Shown here: one piece after another, positions 20,972 through 30,759 of the stretch
Position numbering within the stretch: position 1 is the first letter of the stretch
Layout: every line of letters begins with the position of its first letter
Source: Megalonaias nervosa
Lineage: Eukaryota > Mollusca > Bivalvia > Unionida > Unionidae
NCBI GenBank assembly: GCA_016617855.1
Contig: JAECUM010000829.1
Span: 124,001-188,000 of the forward strand
Length of the DNA stretch: 64,000 bases
Direction: 5' to 3'
Notes under the pieces: model-generated
What the model was told of the DNA's origin: nothing
The model's database searches: none
What the model saw: the letters and a program-made list of their open reading frames with translations, nothing else
Translations under genes and position numbers: made by a program

Positions 20972-23003
20972 TATAGTGTGACCCCTCTATAGCACGCTCC
21001 GTTATAACACGAATTCGGGTATAACACAGTCGTGGTGTGGCTCCCGAAATTTCATATACATGTATTTTTCTCGTACATGAAAAAAATATTCTTTCTTAAA
21101 AGTACGAAGAAAAAAAAAAAAAGTTTATTGTCATTTTAGGGAAGAGATCGCGTATGAATAATACAAGACAATCGTGGCGTGGCTGCTTAAATTTTATATG
21201 CATTTTTCTCATACATGAAAAAATAGTGTTTTCTTCTTAAAAGTACGAAAAATAACATGTAAATTTTTTTTCAGAATTCGCGCAGGGCTTCGCCAATGTT
21301 GCAGATTGCAATTTTTTTCCCCTTATTGGTGGCAAAATATACCATCTGCAACGTTCCCTCTAATATTTTTCCTGTGTGAGTGGAATTTTGAAACTGCAGT
21401 GCGGCATATGTATTTGCTACCAAAACTTCTTGAAATTTTGAAACTGCTGCACGGCATTTTCTAATGAACTACGCGGCCGCATCGCCACGCACCTTAGCGG
21501 GAACATTGACCATCTGGCGATTTTTTTTATTGGCGACATTGTTGGCTGTTTAAACTTGTATATATAACCATTGGTTTGGAGTGGAGAAATTCAGAGGCCC
21601 CATGAAAGGAAGCTGTAAAGTTGATATAAAATGCACTGAAATTTATCTATTGTTACATAAACAAATTATTTGTCCACATTGACAAACCATCTTAACAGTG
21701 CATTGTTATATCATAATCCGCTAGTAATTAATATATTTACATAGATTGACATTTGTATGTGGATGGTAAGTAAAATTCCTCATTTTTTCACTCAGAATTA
21801 AATATTTCAGAACATTCACATTTTCTGTAGTAATCCCTGTCATCAGACCAGAACACCTGCATCTCTATCATAGATTGACCCTTTCTTTAAATTTCTGATG
21901 CATGCGTGGAAGGCAGCATCACTCCACTACCATAAATGTAAAAAAAAACCAAACAAAGCTCTCACTTTTCTATTCAATAGGTTGATCATATGACGGCCAA
22001 TTCATTTTTTTTTAAAAAAAATGTACCCAGATAAAATAGTAGCTGAAATTTTAAAGAAAACATTACCTTTAAAGCACCTATTGTTATGAAAACGTACTTA
22101 GCAAATGGGAAAAAAAATCAGTCTCAATTACGCAATACAATTTTTTGATGTTGCCGCCACAATAAGAAACGGGCATTTATTTCATTCTCCAAAGCTGTCC
22201 TTTAGCGGTGACTTCAATAACGCATGTACCCTTCATCAAAGAAAGCCGACTACAATCTTCAATAAAAACAAAGAACTTTTCTTCAAAGGAAGCCATTACC
22301 GAACTTAAATAAAAGCAATGGAATCCGATGGATTGTTTCATTTTCCAATGTGACTGGAACATTTGTTCTGTGCCGTGAAAGTTTCCTTTTTACAGGAAAA
22401 AAGTTTATGCTTACGAACTCTACCGACACCGCTTAAAACGTAAACTTTTACCGACTTCGGATGTAGTTAAAAGTAAATGTGCTTCATCATTCCTTACGTG
22501 ATTGTGCTATTTTTTTCCACTGAATGCAGACCTATATGACCTGTGACAAAATTATTGAATATTTTAAATCTGTATGTGTGCATATTTTCGATGGAATTAC
22601 TTGTATTGTGGATTCAATGTAGGTGACGTGATTCACGGGTGAGTACACGGTGTTGATACTTTATTCATTGCTATGCATTAGACATGTATATATAAACAGT
22701 ATACACGTATATGTACCAATGCGTGGTTCTCTGAATAAAGTAAAATATTATAAATGCCTTCTCTGTTTTCACTACAGGTGTATTTCTCATTTAATATCCA
22801 TCGATTTAAGATGAAAACTGTGCCAATGAAGCACGTATTTTTGTGCCCGCATTTATTACCTACCCCTCCCCCTGCACATTGTTTCGGGTACATGCATCAT
22901 TTTCTTCTGCTAACTGACCCGGTTGCTTATAACACGGTTCGGTCTATAACACGGTCGGGTTCTATGGCTCCCAACTACCGTGTTATAGCGGGGTCACACT
23001 GTA
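20972..23003. mobile_element. TA-flanked transposon, pogo/Tigger-like ends, 2028 bp
   Basis: Left end TAGTGTGACCCCTCTATAGC (20974), right end read inward CAGTGTGACCCCGCTATAAC (23001), with TA on both sides (20972-20973, 23002-23003). About 20 of the first 23 positions pair. The motif TATAACACG recurs several times near both ends, as transposase-binding subterminal repeats do. An internal direct duplication lies at about 21032-21115 and 21168-21253. No DDE transposase frame is visible; the longest interior frames are 67-71 codons. It contains a hAT-type MITE at 21349-21508. Confidence 0.85.
21341..21516. mobile_element. hAT-type MITE (160 bp), 8-bp TSD
   Basis: Ends CAACGTTCCCTCTAA (21349) and, inward from the right (21508), CAATGTTCCCGCTAA. 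The perfect direct repeat accatctg lies at 21341-21348 and 21509-21516. It belongs to the same family as the element at 29362. It is nested inside the TA-flanked transposon, so it inserted later. Confidence 0.92.
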
Positions 23004-23302
23004 TTGTGAATAGTAGTGTTAGAACTCCAACAAACATTACTTTTAGAACACCAACAAACATTTCTGTTAGAACACCAGGAAGCATTACTATTAGGAAACC
23101 AACAAACATAGACCGCTCCGGTGGCTTAGTGGTTAGAGCATCTGCCCTGGATGCAGGAGGTCGTGGGTTCGAACCCCAGCCAAGTCATACCAAAGACTTC
23201 TAAAAATGGTACTAACAGCTGCCTCGCTAGGCGCTCAGCATTAAGAGGTTAGTGTTAGGACAGGTCGGCCTGGTGTCAGGATAATGCGACTGGGTGGGAC
23301 AT

Positions 23303-24855
23303 ATAGAATCTATGTTGGGGTTTGGACCGAGACAAGGAAATCCCAGTCGCGGGGTTACATTATTTGTCTCCCCACGAGGCTTGCGTGAGTGGGATTTCCT
23401 TGTCTCGGTCCAAACCCCAACGTAGATTATTTTTCTCACCCAATATTATCCTTTAAAGTAAGAAAGAACTCCTCCTTTGCAATATAGTTCACGCGCCAAT
23501 GTTTACATGCGGTGCATTAATACAAATATGTTAATGAGGACAGTGGCGTGATGTGTCATCCGAAGTACACAGTTTTTATGCGTGATCCAAAACAAAATAA
23601 CAACATTAAACGTTGCATAGTTTTTAGGTATTATCACATTTAATATATGGATGTTATAGGAAATTACCAAAAAAAGTTAATATTTATTACAAGAAAATGT
23701 TTCATTTTCATTAGTTCCAATTTAGAAAATTACATAATGAAACTATACTCGGCTCACAGCTCTGTTGTAATGTATATAGATGTAGCATGAGTGTCTGTGC
23801 ATGAGTTATTCACGGGTAATTAGAGATCTGTGTCACTATCATATATAACTCTCATTTTCTTTAGAGGAGGTGAAACTGTTTGTGACATACTTGTGTTGCA
23901 ATTAATATTGCTTGTAAAAGTACCCCCATGTATAAAAGACCCTCCAAATACGGACCCCAGCGGACAACCATGTGCTAAACTTTAAAGTTCACGGATTCTT
24001 TGAAAATTTATTTTTCTGTCTTGGAAATATGGCAAGTGTTACAGTGAAATTTGCTTATGGATTAATGTGTTGATGGATAAATGATTCCTTCTGGCTGGTA
24101 AGTGCGTTATTTGTCATTAAATATTGTAGGTATATTTTAGATTCAGCTGGGGCGCAGTGGAGATGCTTAACAAAAATAGAATAAAGCATGTTTGACATAA
24201 CACATTTCTGGCTGTTACTAAGTTTTCTGTAGTTGTTAAGAGCGTTGGAAGACTATGAAGTGTATAGGTCTATAGGCTATGTGCATAGATCAGTGTTTTC
24301 TATCATAGTTCATTTCACACAGCATTGAGAATTTGATCCTATCTGTAGCACAGTCAATTTTCAGGTCAGTGTCATTAAATGTAGCTAACAGTATATAATT
24401 TGTTTCTCACGAAGTATTTAAAACTAGTGAAGTACCTTTAGCTACATTTAATGATGCTAACCTGAAAATGTACTGAGTCAGGCCTGCAGATAGGATAAAA
24501 CTGACTATGCTGTGTGGAACGAACTATCATAATACCAAAAAGCTCAACATCGTGCGTGTATGTGTCTGTCTCTCTCGAAATGGTTTTTTTTTTTGTTGTA
24601 TGGTGTGTTTTCAAAAATGGAGAGTCGTTAAGTTACTATGTTGTTTTGTTATATATTTGTTTGTTGTTGTTGTTGTTTGATTTTCGAACAACTACGTCAG
24701 GCATAGCAGAAGACAACAAAGGTTTATTTTTTTTTAAAAGTAGTTCCAAGCGCATGGACACCTAGACTGAGACGACCTGCCTGAGACAACCAGACTGAGA
24801 TAAGAAAAGTAAGGTTAGCAAAACAGCTAGATTCCTCTGTCGCATGGGTGAGAAA
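23303..24855 (+). mobile_element. Hairpin-bearing element, copy 1 (~1.55 kb, unclassified)
   Basis: Boundaries are set by the SINE it splits. The left end is a hairpin with 39-nt arms (23307-23345 and 23390-23428, one mismatch), containing ggtttggaccgagacaagga. The hairpin is followed by tttttctcaccc, and the right end is atgggtgagaaa, giving a short inverted pair CTCACCC/GGGTGAG. The interior is colinear with 31655-33066 read in reverse: 'gttaatgagga...', 'aaatatggcaagtgttaca', 'gattcagctggggcg', 'acataacacatttctggct' and 'ggttagcaaaacagct'. It has no transposase, RT or Helitron protein. It is non-autonomous and I cannot place its class. Confidence 0.8.
24301..24531. mobile_element. Foldback (MITE-like) inside the hairpin element
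   Basis: Arms 24301-24388 and 24438-24531 are inverted copies over about 90 bp. For example 'gtgtcattaaatgtagctaa' on the left pairs with 'ttagctacatttaatgatgc' on the right. I do not see it at the equivalent place in copy 2, which suggests insertion after the two copies separated. Confidence 0.75.
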
Positions 24856-25534
24856 TAATGCTACATGTCTGCGGCATGATGCCCCAGTGCTAGACATCAC
24901 TTTAAACTGCCACACTGCAGACATCGTAGCGATATGACTGAAAAGTTTTTAAAGCTATGTTAAAATCCAAATCCCACACACCAACAAACATAACTGTTAA
25001 AACACCAACAAATGTACTGTTAGAACACCAACAAACATGGCTGTTAGAACACCAACAAACACAACTGTTAGAACACCAACAAACACAACTGTTAGAATAC
25101 CAACAAACATAACTGTTAGAACACCAACAAACATTACTGTTAGATCACCAGCAAATGTTACTGTTAGAATACCAGCAAATGTTACTGTTAGAAAATGAAC
25201 ATATGTTACTGTTAGAACATGAACAAATGTTACTGTTAGAACACAAACAAACATTACTGTTAGAACACCAACAACCATTACCAAGAAAAAGCAATTTGTG
25301 CATCCTCTTAATGGTACAAAAAATTTGTGTCCTGCATGGTATGGTGTCAAAATAATTGGCACAAATTGGACATGTTTCTATGCCCATTATGTTTCTTGTT
25401 GTGAATTCCATCATTTACCAGTGATTAACATTATGTAACTGAACATTCCATGGTTTAACTAGACTGGTTACAATGCCTTATTCTAGTAAATTCATATTTA
25501 ACATACCAATAAATGATGCTCATTTATACTACAG

Positions 25535-25616
25535 GCAAACAAAAGGCTTTATGAGAGGTCATTCATGAAAAGTGGATTGCTTTTTCATGGAAAATCATCC
25601 AAATTAATAATCGAAG
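25535..25616 (+). other. Candidate internal coding exon (82 nt)
   Basis: An acceptor-like 'catttatactacag' precedes 82 nt that are open in only one frame, and a donor GGTAATA-type site follows (GAAG|GTAATA). The product begins ANKRLYERSF and ends SKLIIE, with a split last codon (start phase 0, end phase 1). Composition is protein-like, but the frame is short and no family is recognised. Its end phase does not directly match an exon starting at 26856. A minor acceptor at 26845 or a missing exon would be needed to join it to the gene end at 26.9 kb. Confidence 0.28.
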
Positions 25617-26101
25617 GTAATATTTTCCAACTAAATTGCCTAAAGAGGTTTCCCTCTTCTCACCCAGTTCACTGTTGGAACTAGAGGTGAAACAGTTTGT
25701 CAGTATATTGATGTATCAATATTTTTACCATATTGATACAAGTGGTGAAGAATTGATACAAAATGATACTTGCCGATCTCAGTTACTTTTATTTTCAGCA
25801 GTCAAGAATAATTATTAGTTATAATAATTATCTTTTTATTTTTTAAGTTGAGAATTCCTGAGACAGCCATAGTAGGCACTTGCACTTATTGATATCAGTA
25901 ACAAAGAAAAATGATTGCAACCATTTGCCTTCTGCAGATTAGCAAACACAAGGTGACTAACTTGCATGGTTTGAAAATGCCCTCCCCCCCATCAGTTCCA
26001 TGCTGATTATTTTACCCTGTCAGCATGCACAATCACAGATAACATCTATTAACGTTAAGAAGACATTACAGATTTGTTCTCCATGTATGATTTATGCGCT
26101 T

Positions 26102-26411
26102 TACTGATCATTTAATAGCCACTTTTATACCGATTTCGCTGTTGCTTCACATCTGCTCTACTTGTACCGAATATGATGGCTATATTTCTAGTGTGTTACA
26201 CAATGAAATATGATGCTCTCAGATCTGATTGGTGATTGTTGTTTACACTGTATTTTCATATCCAGAGTAAATAATAATCACCAGTGGGAACTAACTGTAG
26301 CATTTTCACTGTGTAGCAGGGTAAATTTTGGCATCCAAACTCAATCTAAACAGATAACTGTGCAAAACGGCAGAGAAACTTCACACAAAAGTGGCTATTA
26401 AATGATCTGTA
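26102..26411. mobile_element. TA-flanked MITE (306 bp)
   Basis: Ends CTGATCATTTAATAGCCACT (26104) and, inward from the right (26409), CAGATCATTTAATAGCCACT. The match extends over about 23 bp with one mismatch, and TA is present on both sides. No coding content. Tc1/mariner-type by its TA target. Confidence 0.85.
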
Positions 26412-26831
26412 AAATGCTTGAATCGTAGATGGGGAAAAAGTTTGGAATGTATCCTTTAATGCCGATATATGTAATCAGCAACAGAATGTTCCAACGGGAA
26501 AAAAAAAATAAGTACAGATTGGCAAGGGGGAAGATTCCAAACTGTACAAGTGATAGTAACGTTATTAATTTCTAGCATGGAAGTGGGTGTTATAAGTAAT
26601 ATATTTAGTTTTTCACTCACAGTAATGAGACTCTGTGTCTGTCATAGGGTTTTGTTTTGCATCAGCTGGAAGCTGAGTATAAAGGATTTGGTTATTAATC
26701 TCTGCCCTCATATTTGGAGTTGTTCTAGGTAACGTTTTCCTTGCACGAGTACGTTGCACCATTTCTTATGTCTTGAAGATAACACAGTAATGCCTTCCAA
26801 ATATAAGTGAAGACAGGAAACTGGTAATAAA

Positions 26832-27123
26832 ATGTTTTTAAAAGCATTCATGCAGTGCAAAACAAAGGTTGTGTTGACCACAATGAGTCCTGCACCTGAT
26901 CAAATGGAGCAGCCTGAAATGAAAGGTGAATGTAAATCACTGACACCTAAAAGGTAGGTTGTTTGGAAATATTTTTTTTTATCTTGTTAAGGATAAGAAT
27001 ATCTCATGAACAGATGATACTGTCTTTCTGTCTGTCTGTCTTTAAATGCATGCTAGAAATATGACAAATCTGTCAACCCGTAAAAGGCAGCATCCTACCA
27101 CTGAGAGACCTTCAAAAGATTAA
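26832..27123 (+). CDS. Candidate 3' end of a spliced gene, join(26832..26953,27057..27123)
   Basis: This is the best spliced coding model in the window. The upstream piece is open from 26809 to a donor AAG|GTAGGT at 26953/26954. It contains MSPAPDQMEQPEMKGECKS (ATG at 26883, A at -3); an in-frame ATG lies at 26832, and a possible acceptor ends at 26855 (tgcag) if this is an internal exon. The 103-bp intron ends with a strong pyrimidine tract (tgtctttctgtctgtctgtc) and AG at 27056. The split codon is completed in phase (AG|A, Arg). The next exon reads NMTNLSTRKRQHPTTERPSK, then Asp and a TAA stop at 27121-27123. An AATAAA lies at 27575. From 26832 the product would be about 62 residues, basic at its C-terminus, with no signal peptide or domain recognised. 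It could be a short protein, the tail of a longer one, or a chance arrangement. Confidence 0.38.
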
Positions 27124-27906
27124 AAGACCATCAAATTGCTATGTGTATTGCTATATCATATTGTAGTCTGTGTATGGGTATCATGAATTGTAGATGAGGT
27201 GTTTCACCCCTACTTAGAACTGAATACAATGAACTTTTGGAGAGAAGTCTGAGTGATATAATTAATATGTTCAGCACTGCATGTATATGCATCATGTGAT
27301 GATACGACCATGGTAAAAATGTGTTAAAGGCAAAATTTGTATCTACCTCAAAATTTATAACCGAGTCAGGATTTATAGACTCTCAGGATAAAGACAGTGC
27401 AACAAAGTAATGGTAAGTTTTAAAATTACCAAACTGCAGATAGATATGCAAAAAATGAATCTCATTGGATGTTTGCTTTGTAAAATGGATTCAGGTTACT
27501 ATATGAAGACTTTGTGTAAAGTACAAGAACACATTGTCAGTGAGTGATGGCTGTATCATATGGACAGGTGCAAGAATAAAGCATATTATGTAAATTTTAT
27601 TTCATGTAAGAACTGGAGAACTTTTTGAATTCTCTGCATTAGGCATGGTTATCATTCAGCTCATGCATCATTAAGTTACCATCTCATATTGCTGTGTGTG
27701 TGTTTCTGTAATTAATGGAGGTAGTTCCTTTTTGTTAAATATGCGGGGGGGAGAAAGCAAATGATATCAAATATATTACTGATAAAGACAAATTTTTTTG
27801 TTGTTGATGTATTTACATTCTGTATTATGAATTGCATAGCTTGAAATTTCTCGAGAATAAAAATTTTCTTATTGAAATACAAAATATTGTCTGACACAAA
27901 TCTTTA
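27124..27906. other. Possible 3' UTR of the candidate gene, then unannotated
   Basis: AT-rich with AATAAA at 27575-27580, about 450 bp after the candidate stop. No other feature recognised. Confidence 0.3.
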
Positions 27907-28085
27907 GAAAATATCAAAGGGCCATTGGCCCCATAGCCCCAAATTCTAGACTGAACCATGTAGAAAATATTGAAGGAGGCTCCATTGGCCCTATAGCCCT
28001 GAATTCTAGATTGAACCCTGCAGAAAATATCAAAGGAACAGCGGCCCCATAACCTTGAATTCTAGATTGAAGCCTGTAGAAGATT
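27907..28085 (+). repeat. 56-60-bp tandem repeat, three units
   Basis: Three units of 'gaaaatatcaaaggg...cattggccccatagccc...aattctagattgaaccctgta', at 27907, about 27963 and about 28023. Minus-strand open frame is an artefact. Confidence 0.85.
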
Positions 28086-28240
28086 GTAACACACTCATAT
28101 AATGGAGCTCTGTGTTGGATTTTAAACATGAATTTTCAGTATCGCTTTTGATGTTAAGCTTAAAGACAAGAAACTCCGGCATTCTCACTATTTAAGCTCT
28201 GTTGTAACCATGTATGTGGGACTTCCATTTACAATAAGCT

Positions 28241-28463
28241 TACCGTATATGCTCACTTATAAGTTGATTACAATTGCAAATAACATAGACCCTGGCATTT
28301 CATCACATTGTGCAGTTGCAGTTCAGGGTTTGTCTTTGTTTTAATCAATAATTCTAACAAATTGCACAGACTGAGATTTGCAGCCACATTGCATTATGTG
28401 ATGGCTGATTTGGGTCTATGCAGATTGTAGTTGATACGACTTATAAGTGACTATCTTTGTTAC
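28241..28463. mobile_element. TA-type MITE 'C-MITE' copy 1
   Basis: Inverted ends share cacttataagt; left taccgtatatgctcacttat, right inward taacaaagatagtcacttat. The subterminal stretch continues ...attgcaaa...catagaccct. It is the same family as 35052, 35484 and 41231. Confidence 0.7.
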
Positions 28464-28524
28464 ATTGAAAACATTCTGTCGAGGACAGTCAATAGACCAG
28501 ACAATTATCCTTCATTTAAAGGGG

Positions 28525-28710
28525 TGCCACAATAGCTCGATTGCTAGAGTCATGGACTTGTAATCCAAGGGGTGCAGGTTTGAAATCTACCCATTGCTGG
28601 ACAGATGCCTTCGTATGTTCTTTGGAAGGCACTTGGCTTCACTTTCCATGACATGATGTAGCCAGCTAATGAGTTGTAAGTGCCTTTAAAACCAGCCCAA
28701 ACCAGCCCCA
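28525..28710 (+). mobile_element. SINE family C
   Basis: Head 'atagctcgattgctagag' followed by 'acttgtaatccaaggggtg' and box-B-like GGTTTGAAATC. Body 'ttctttggaaggcacttggc' and 'catgacatgatgtagcc' match the 20822 copy. Tail rich in AACCAGCCC. Confidence 0.65.
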
Positions 28711-28984
28711 ACTCAACCCAGTCTGGCTAAATTATGTTGAGCACTTTTGGCGAAGATATCTTCATATGCATTTATGTAACAGACATGTATATGTTCTTTG
28801 CTCTGACACTAATAAATTGAACATCAAAAAATTCACATATATTTTGAATGAATTGCTCAAAATTCAAGTCCCTAACATATCATTGGGAAAGAGATGATTG
28901 GTTTGATTTGGTGTGATGTTGTATGCCATAGCAATACAAATAGTTGTTTTAGTACTGAGGCACTTGGAGTAAAATTCGTTGCAT

Positions 28985-29090
28985 GAGGGCACACCATGGT
29001 AGCTGACTGGCTGATTTGATGGTGGGGTTTGAACCTGCACCAATTTGGTCTCAAGTCCAGGATGCTAGCCACTTAGCAGCTGCAACTCTA
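28985..29090 (-). mobile_element. tRNA-like SINE head, degraded
   Basis: On the minus strand 'tgctaagtggctagcatcct' (A-box-like), then 'ggacttgagacc' and GGTTCAAACCC (B box). Not a functional tRNA: no paired acceptor stem visible. Probably a family C relative. Confidence 0.5.
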
Positions 29091-29353
29091 AAAAAAAGAA
29101 GTGTGCAGGTATTTAATAAAAACCTTCTGTGAGAGAGCTCAAATTGTTATGTGCTACTCATAAGTTACATTGTCTTGAATATGCTTTAGAAAAAGGAAAT
29201 TTCACCTAATTACTGAGAGCAATTTTTGATTTTGGTCACAAAACAGGCTTTTAATTATCTCATCTAACCCATAGACAATGAAGTACATCTATTATCAGGT
29301 ATTGGTATATATTTTTCATTGTGTCATGACTTATTTTCCTGTCAAATATCAGG

Positions 29354-29500
29354 GCCAGGAGCAACGTTTCCTCTAAGGCATGTACACTAGTGAGCACCGA
29401 GCAAAGGCCACTGAGCAGACTGCATGACATCAAACAACATACGTTCGCTAAGACATCAAACAAGCTGCGCGCGCAGCTTAGCGGGAACATTGGCCAGGAG
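29354..29500. mobile_element. hAT-type MITE (131 bp), perfect 8-bp TSD
   Basis: Ends CAACGTTTCCTCTAAGG (29362) and, inward from the right (29492), CAATGTTCCCGCTAAGC. The perfect direct repeat gccaggag lies at 29354-29361 and 29493-29500. Same family as 21349-21508. Confidence 0.93.
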
Positions 29501-30139
29501 TTAACATTTAGAATTGCTTAGGGAGGTAACAGGAGGTGTTTTGAATGGATCAAATTACATTCTCTTAGACATTGTTTGGTACCCTTGCCCCTTTATCCTG
29601 ATGTAGTTAGCCTGATTAGGTTTACAGGCCATTTACGCCATTTTAAAACTGTGTTACACATATTTTGATATGATGTCTTGACAATACAAATGGTGTCATT
29701 AAATCAAGGAAGGCAAAGCCTAACTACTAAAAAGTCTTATTTTATTTTGAGAAAAGTACCGAAAATTTAGCAGTGTTGAAAAGTAGTTAGTGTTGAAACA
29801 GTTTTAAAATTAGGCAGAGTGAGACTAATTTGTCAAAACAGAAGTTGACTCCTGTGCATCCTTGAGTCATTTTATTGTGCTAAAAGAATTTTTCAAATCC
29901 AATTTATTTTCGAAGCAGTTTATTGCAGGGTCGTGAACCTTGGCATCTGATATTTTTCGTCACACTTGTTATCATGGAGAGTAACAGTTCTATGGAGGGA
30001 TGTGCAGGCATATTTTTTTCTTTCAGCTAGTTACTGTTAGCAATATGTCTGTGATAAGGTTTGTTACATTTGCATTGAAATAAGCTGTATGTTTTTGTTT
30101 TCTATTATGTTAGCGCACATTAATCTCTCTCATGCATAG
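29501..30139. other. No feature seen
   Basis: AT-rich unique-looking sequence with no gene or repeat recognised. Confidence 0.45.
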
Positions 30140-30414
30140 TGCAGATGTTAGCCAGGTGAGCTATCTCAGATCAACATGGCCCTCATTTTCCTATACCATT
30201 ATTTTTTTAGGGTAGTGTACACATTTAAGAGCAGGTTCTGGTATTGTGGCCACCAGTTTCATTGTGTAGATGTGGGTCAGGTGAGCAAACTCACTTCCTC
30301 GTGGGCCTTATGCTTTCATGGTACTAAACTTCTGTTTGGCATGTGTTCAGATTTTATTTCAAGCATTGTTATCATGGCCACCAATCTCTCTCATGCATAT
30401 TGCAGAGTTATATC
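30140..30414 (+). repeat. Dispersed-repeat ends ('caggtgagc' blocks)
   Basis: Two diverged segments each holding 'caggtgagc', 'tctca' and 'atggcc(c/a)', near 30149 and 30278. Also 'tctctcatgcata' near 30126 and 30390. These resemble terminal parts of dispersed mollusc repeats; a similar end lies at 49737. Confidence 0.45.
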
Positions 30415-30565
30415 TATAATGCCAGGCCCGGCCTTAGGATGTGCGGGGCCCAAGGCAGCAAGCGATGAGTGTGGGGCCCCAAGCAACAAAATTGCATTGC
30501 AGAGAAGTGCGGGGTCCAAGGCAGTTGCCTCATCGCCTTGCCCTAGGACTGGGTCTGTATAAAGC
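30415..30565. mobile_element. hAT-type MITE (135 bp), GC-rich
   Basis: Ends CAGGCCCGGCCTTAGG (30423) and, inward from the right (30557), CAGACCCAGTCCTAGG. Flanking 8-mers tataatgc and tataaagc match at 7 of 8. Its high GC stands out from the AT-rich surroundings. The 128- and 67-codon frames across it are artefacts. Confidence 0.8.
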
Positions 30566-30759
30566 TATGAGGGTCATAGGGACCTTTCAGGTTTTGCATG
30601 AGAAGGATCACAAATGCAGACTGCACCTAGTGATTCAACTTTAAGATGGACATTTTCTTGCTAAAGTCAAAAAATGTAATCAAATCTGTTTCAACACACC
30701 TGCCATATGACAGAACATATTGTGTCATGATGCCTGTTTATCTGTCTGTTATGAATTTA

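Larger units (their letters stand above)
20822..23025 (+). mobile_element. SINE family C, split by a 2-kb transposon
   Basis: The tRNA-like head has box A TAGCTAAGTTGG (20829-20840) and box B GGGTTCAATACC (20874-20885), with tRNA-Thr-like 'acttgtaatccaaaggt' between them. The body reaches 'ggcatgatatagcaatag', where the TA-flanked transposon 20974-23001 interrupts it. It resumes at 23002 with 'tattgtgaatagtagtgtta', matching the 3' end of other C copies (reverse complement of 63393-63430). The tail continues into a 24-bp minisatellite. Confidence 0.72.
23098..24992 (+). mobile_element. SINE family B, split by a 1.55-kb element, 13-bp TSD
   Basis: The head starts at about 23112 with box A TGGCTTAGTGG and box B GGTTCGAACCC. 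The body runs to 'gactgggtgggacat' (about 23302). It resumes at about 24856 with 'taatgctacatgtctgcggc' and ends 'ctgaaaagtttttaaagcta...cacacacc' near 24979. The direct repeat accaacaaacata lies at 23098-23110 and 24980-24992, although it is itself part of the minisatellite unit. Splicing out the insert restores the order seen in the copy at 16962. Confidence 0.88.
23023..25290 (+). repeat. 24-bp minisatellite in two parts, derived from a SINE C tail
   Basis: The unit is gttagaacaccaacaaacat plus tact. About three to four units lie at 23023-23110 and about thirteen at 24980-25290. The gap is filled by a family B SINE and its own insertion. The unit resembles the end of SINE C ('gtgctgttaaaacaacaaca'), and the array starts exactly where that SINE's tail should be. 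Frames of 66-121 codons here are artefacts of the 8-residue period. Confidence 0.85.

Noticed and set aside
23112..23180. tRNA gene call
   Set aside because: A and B boxes are present but the sequence is the head of a SINE with a TSD; there is no paired acceptor stem. The same reasoning applies at 9081, 16962, 20822 and 28525.
24997..25414. 121-codon frame with VGVLTVMF-type repeats
   Set aside because: Translation of the 24-bp minisatellite.
26576..26730. Open stretch with acceptor and donor-like borders, hydrophobic product
   Set aside because: Phase fits neither neighbour exon candidate and the donor TCTAG|GTAACG is weak; kept out of the gene model.
30176..30562. 128-codon frame
   Set aside because: It runs across dispersed-repeat ends and a GC-rich hAT MITE; no domain.
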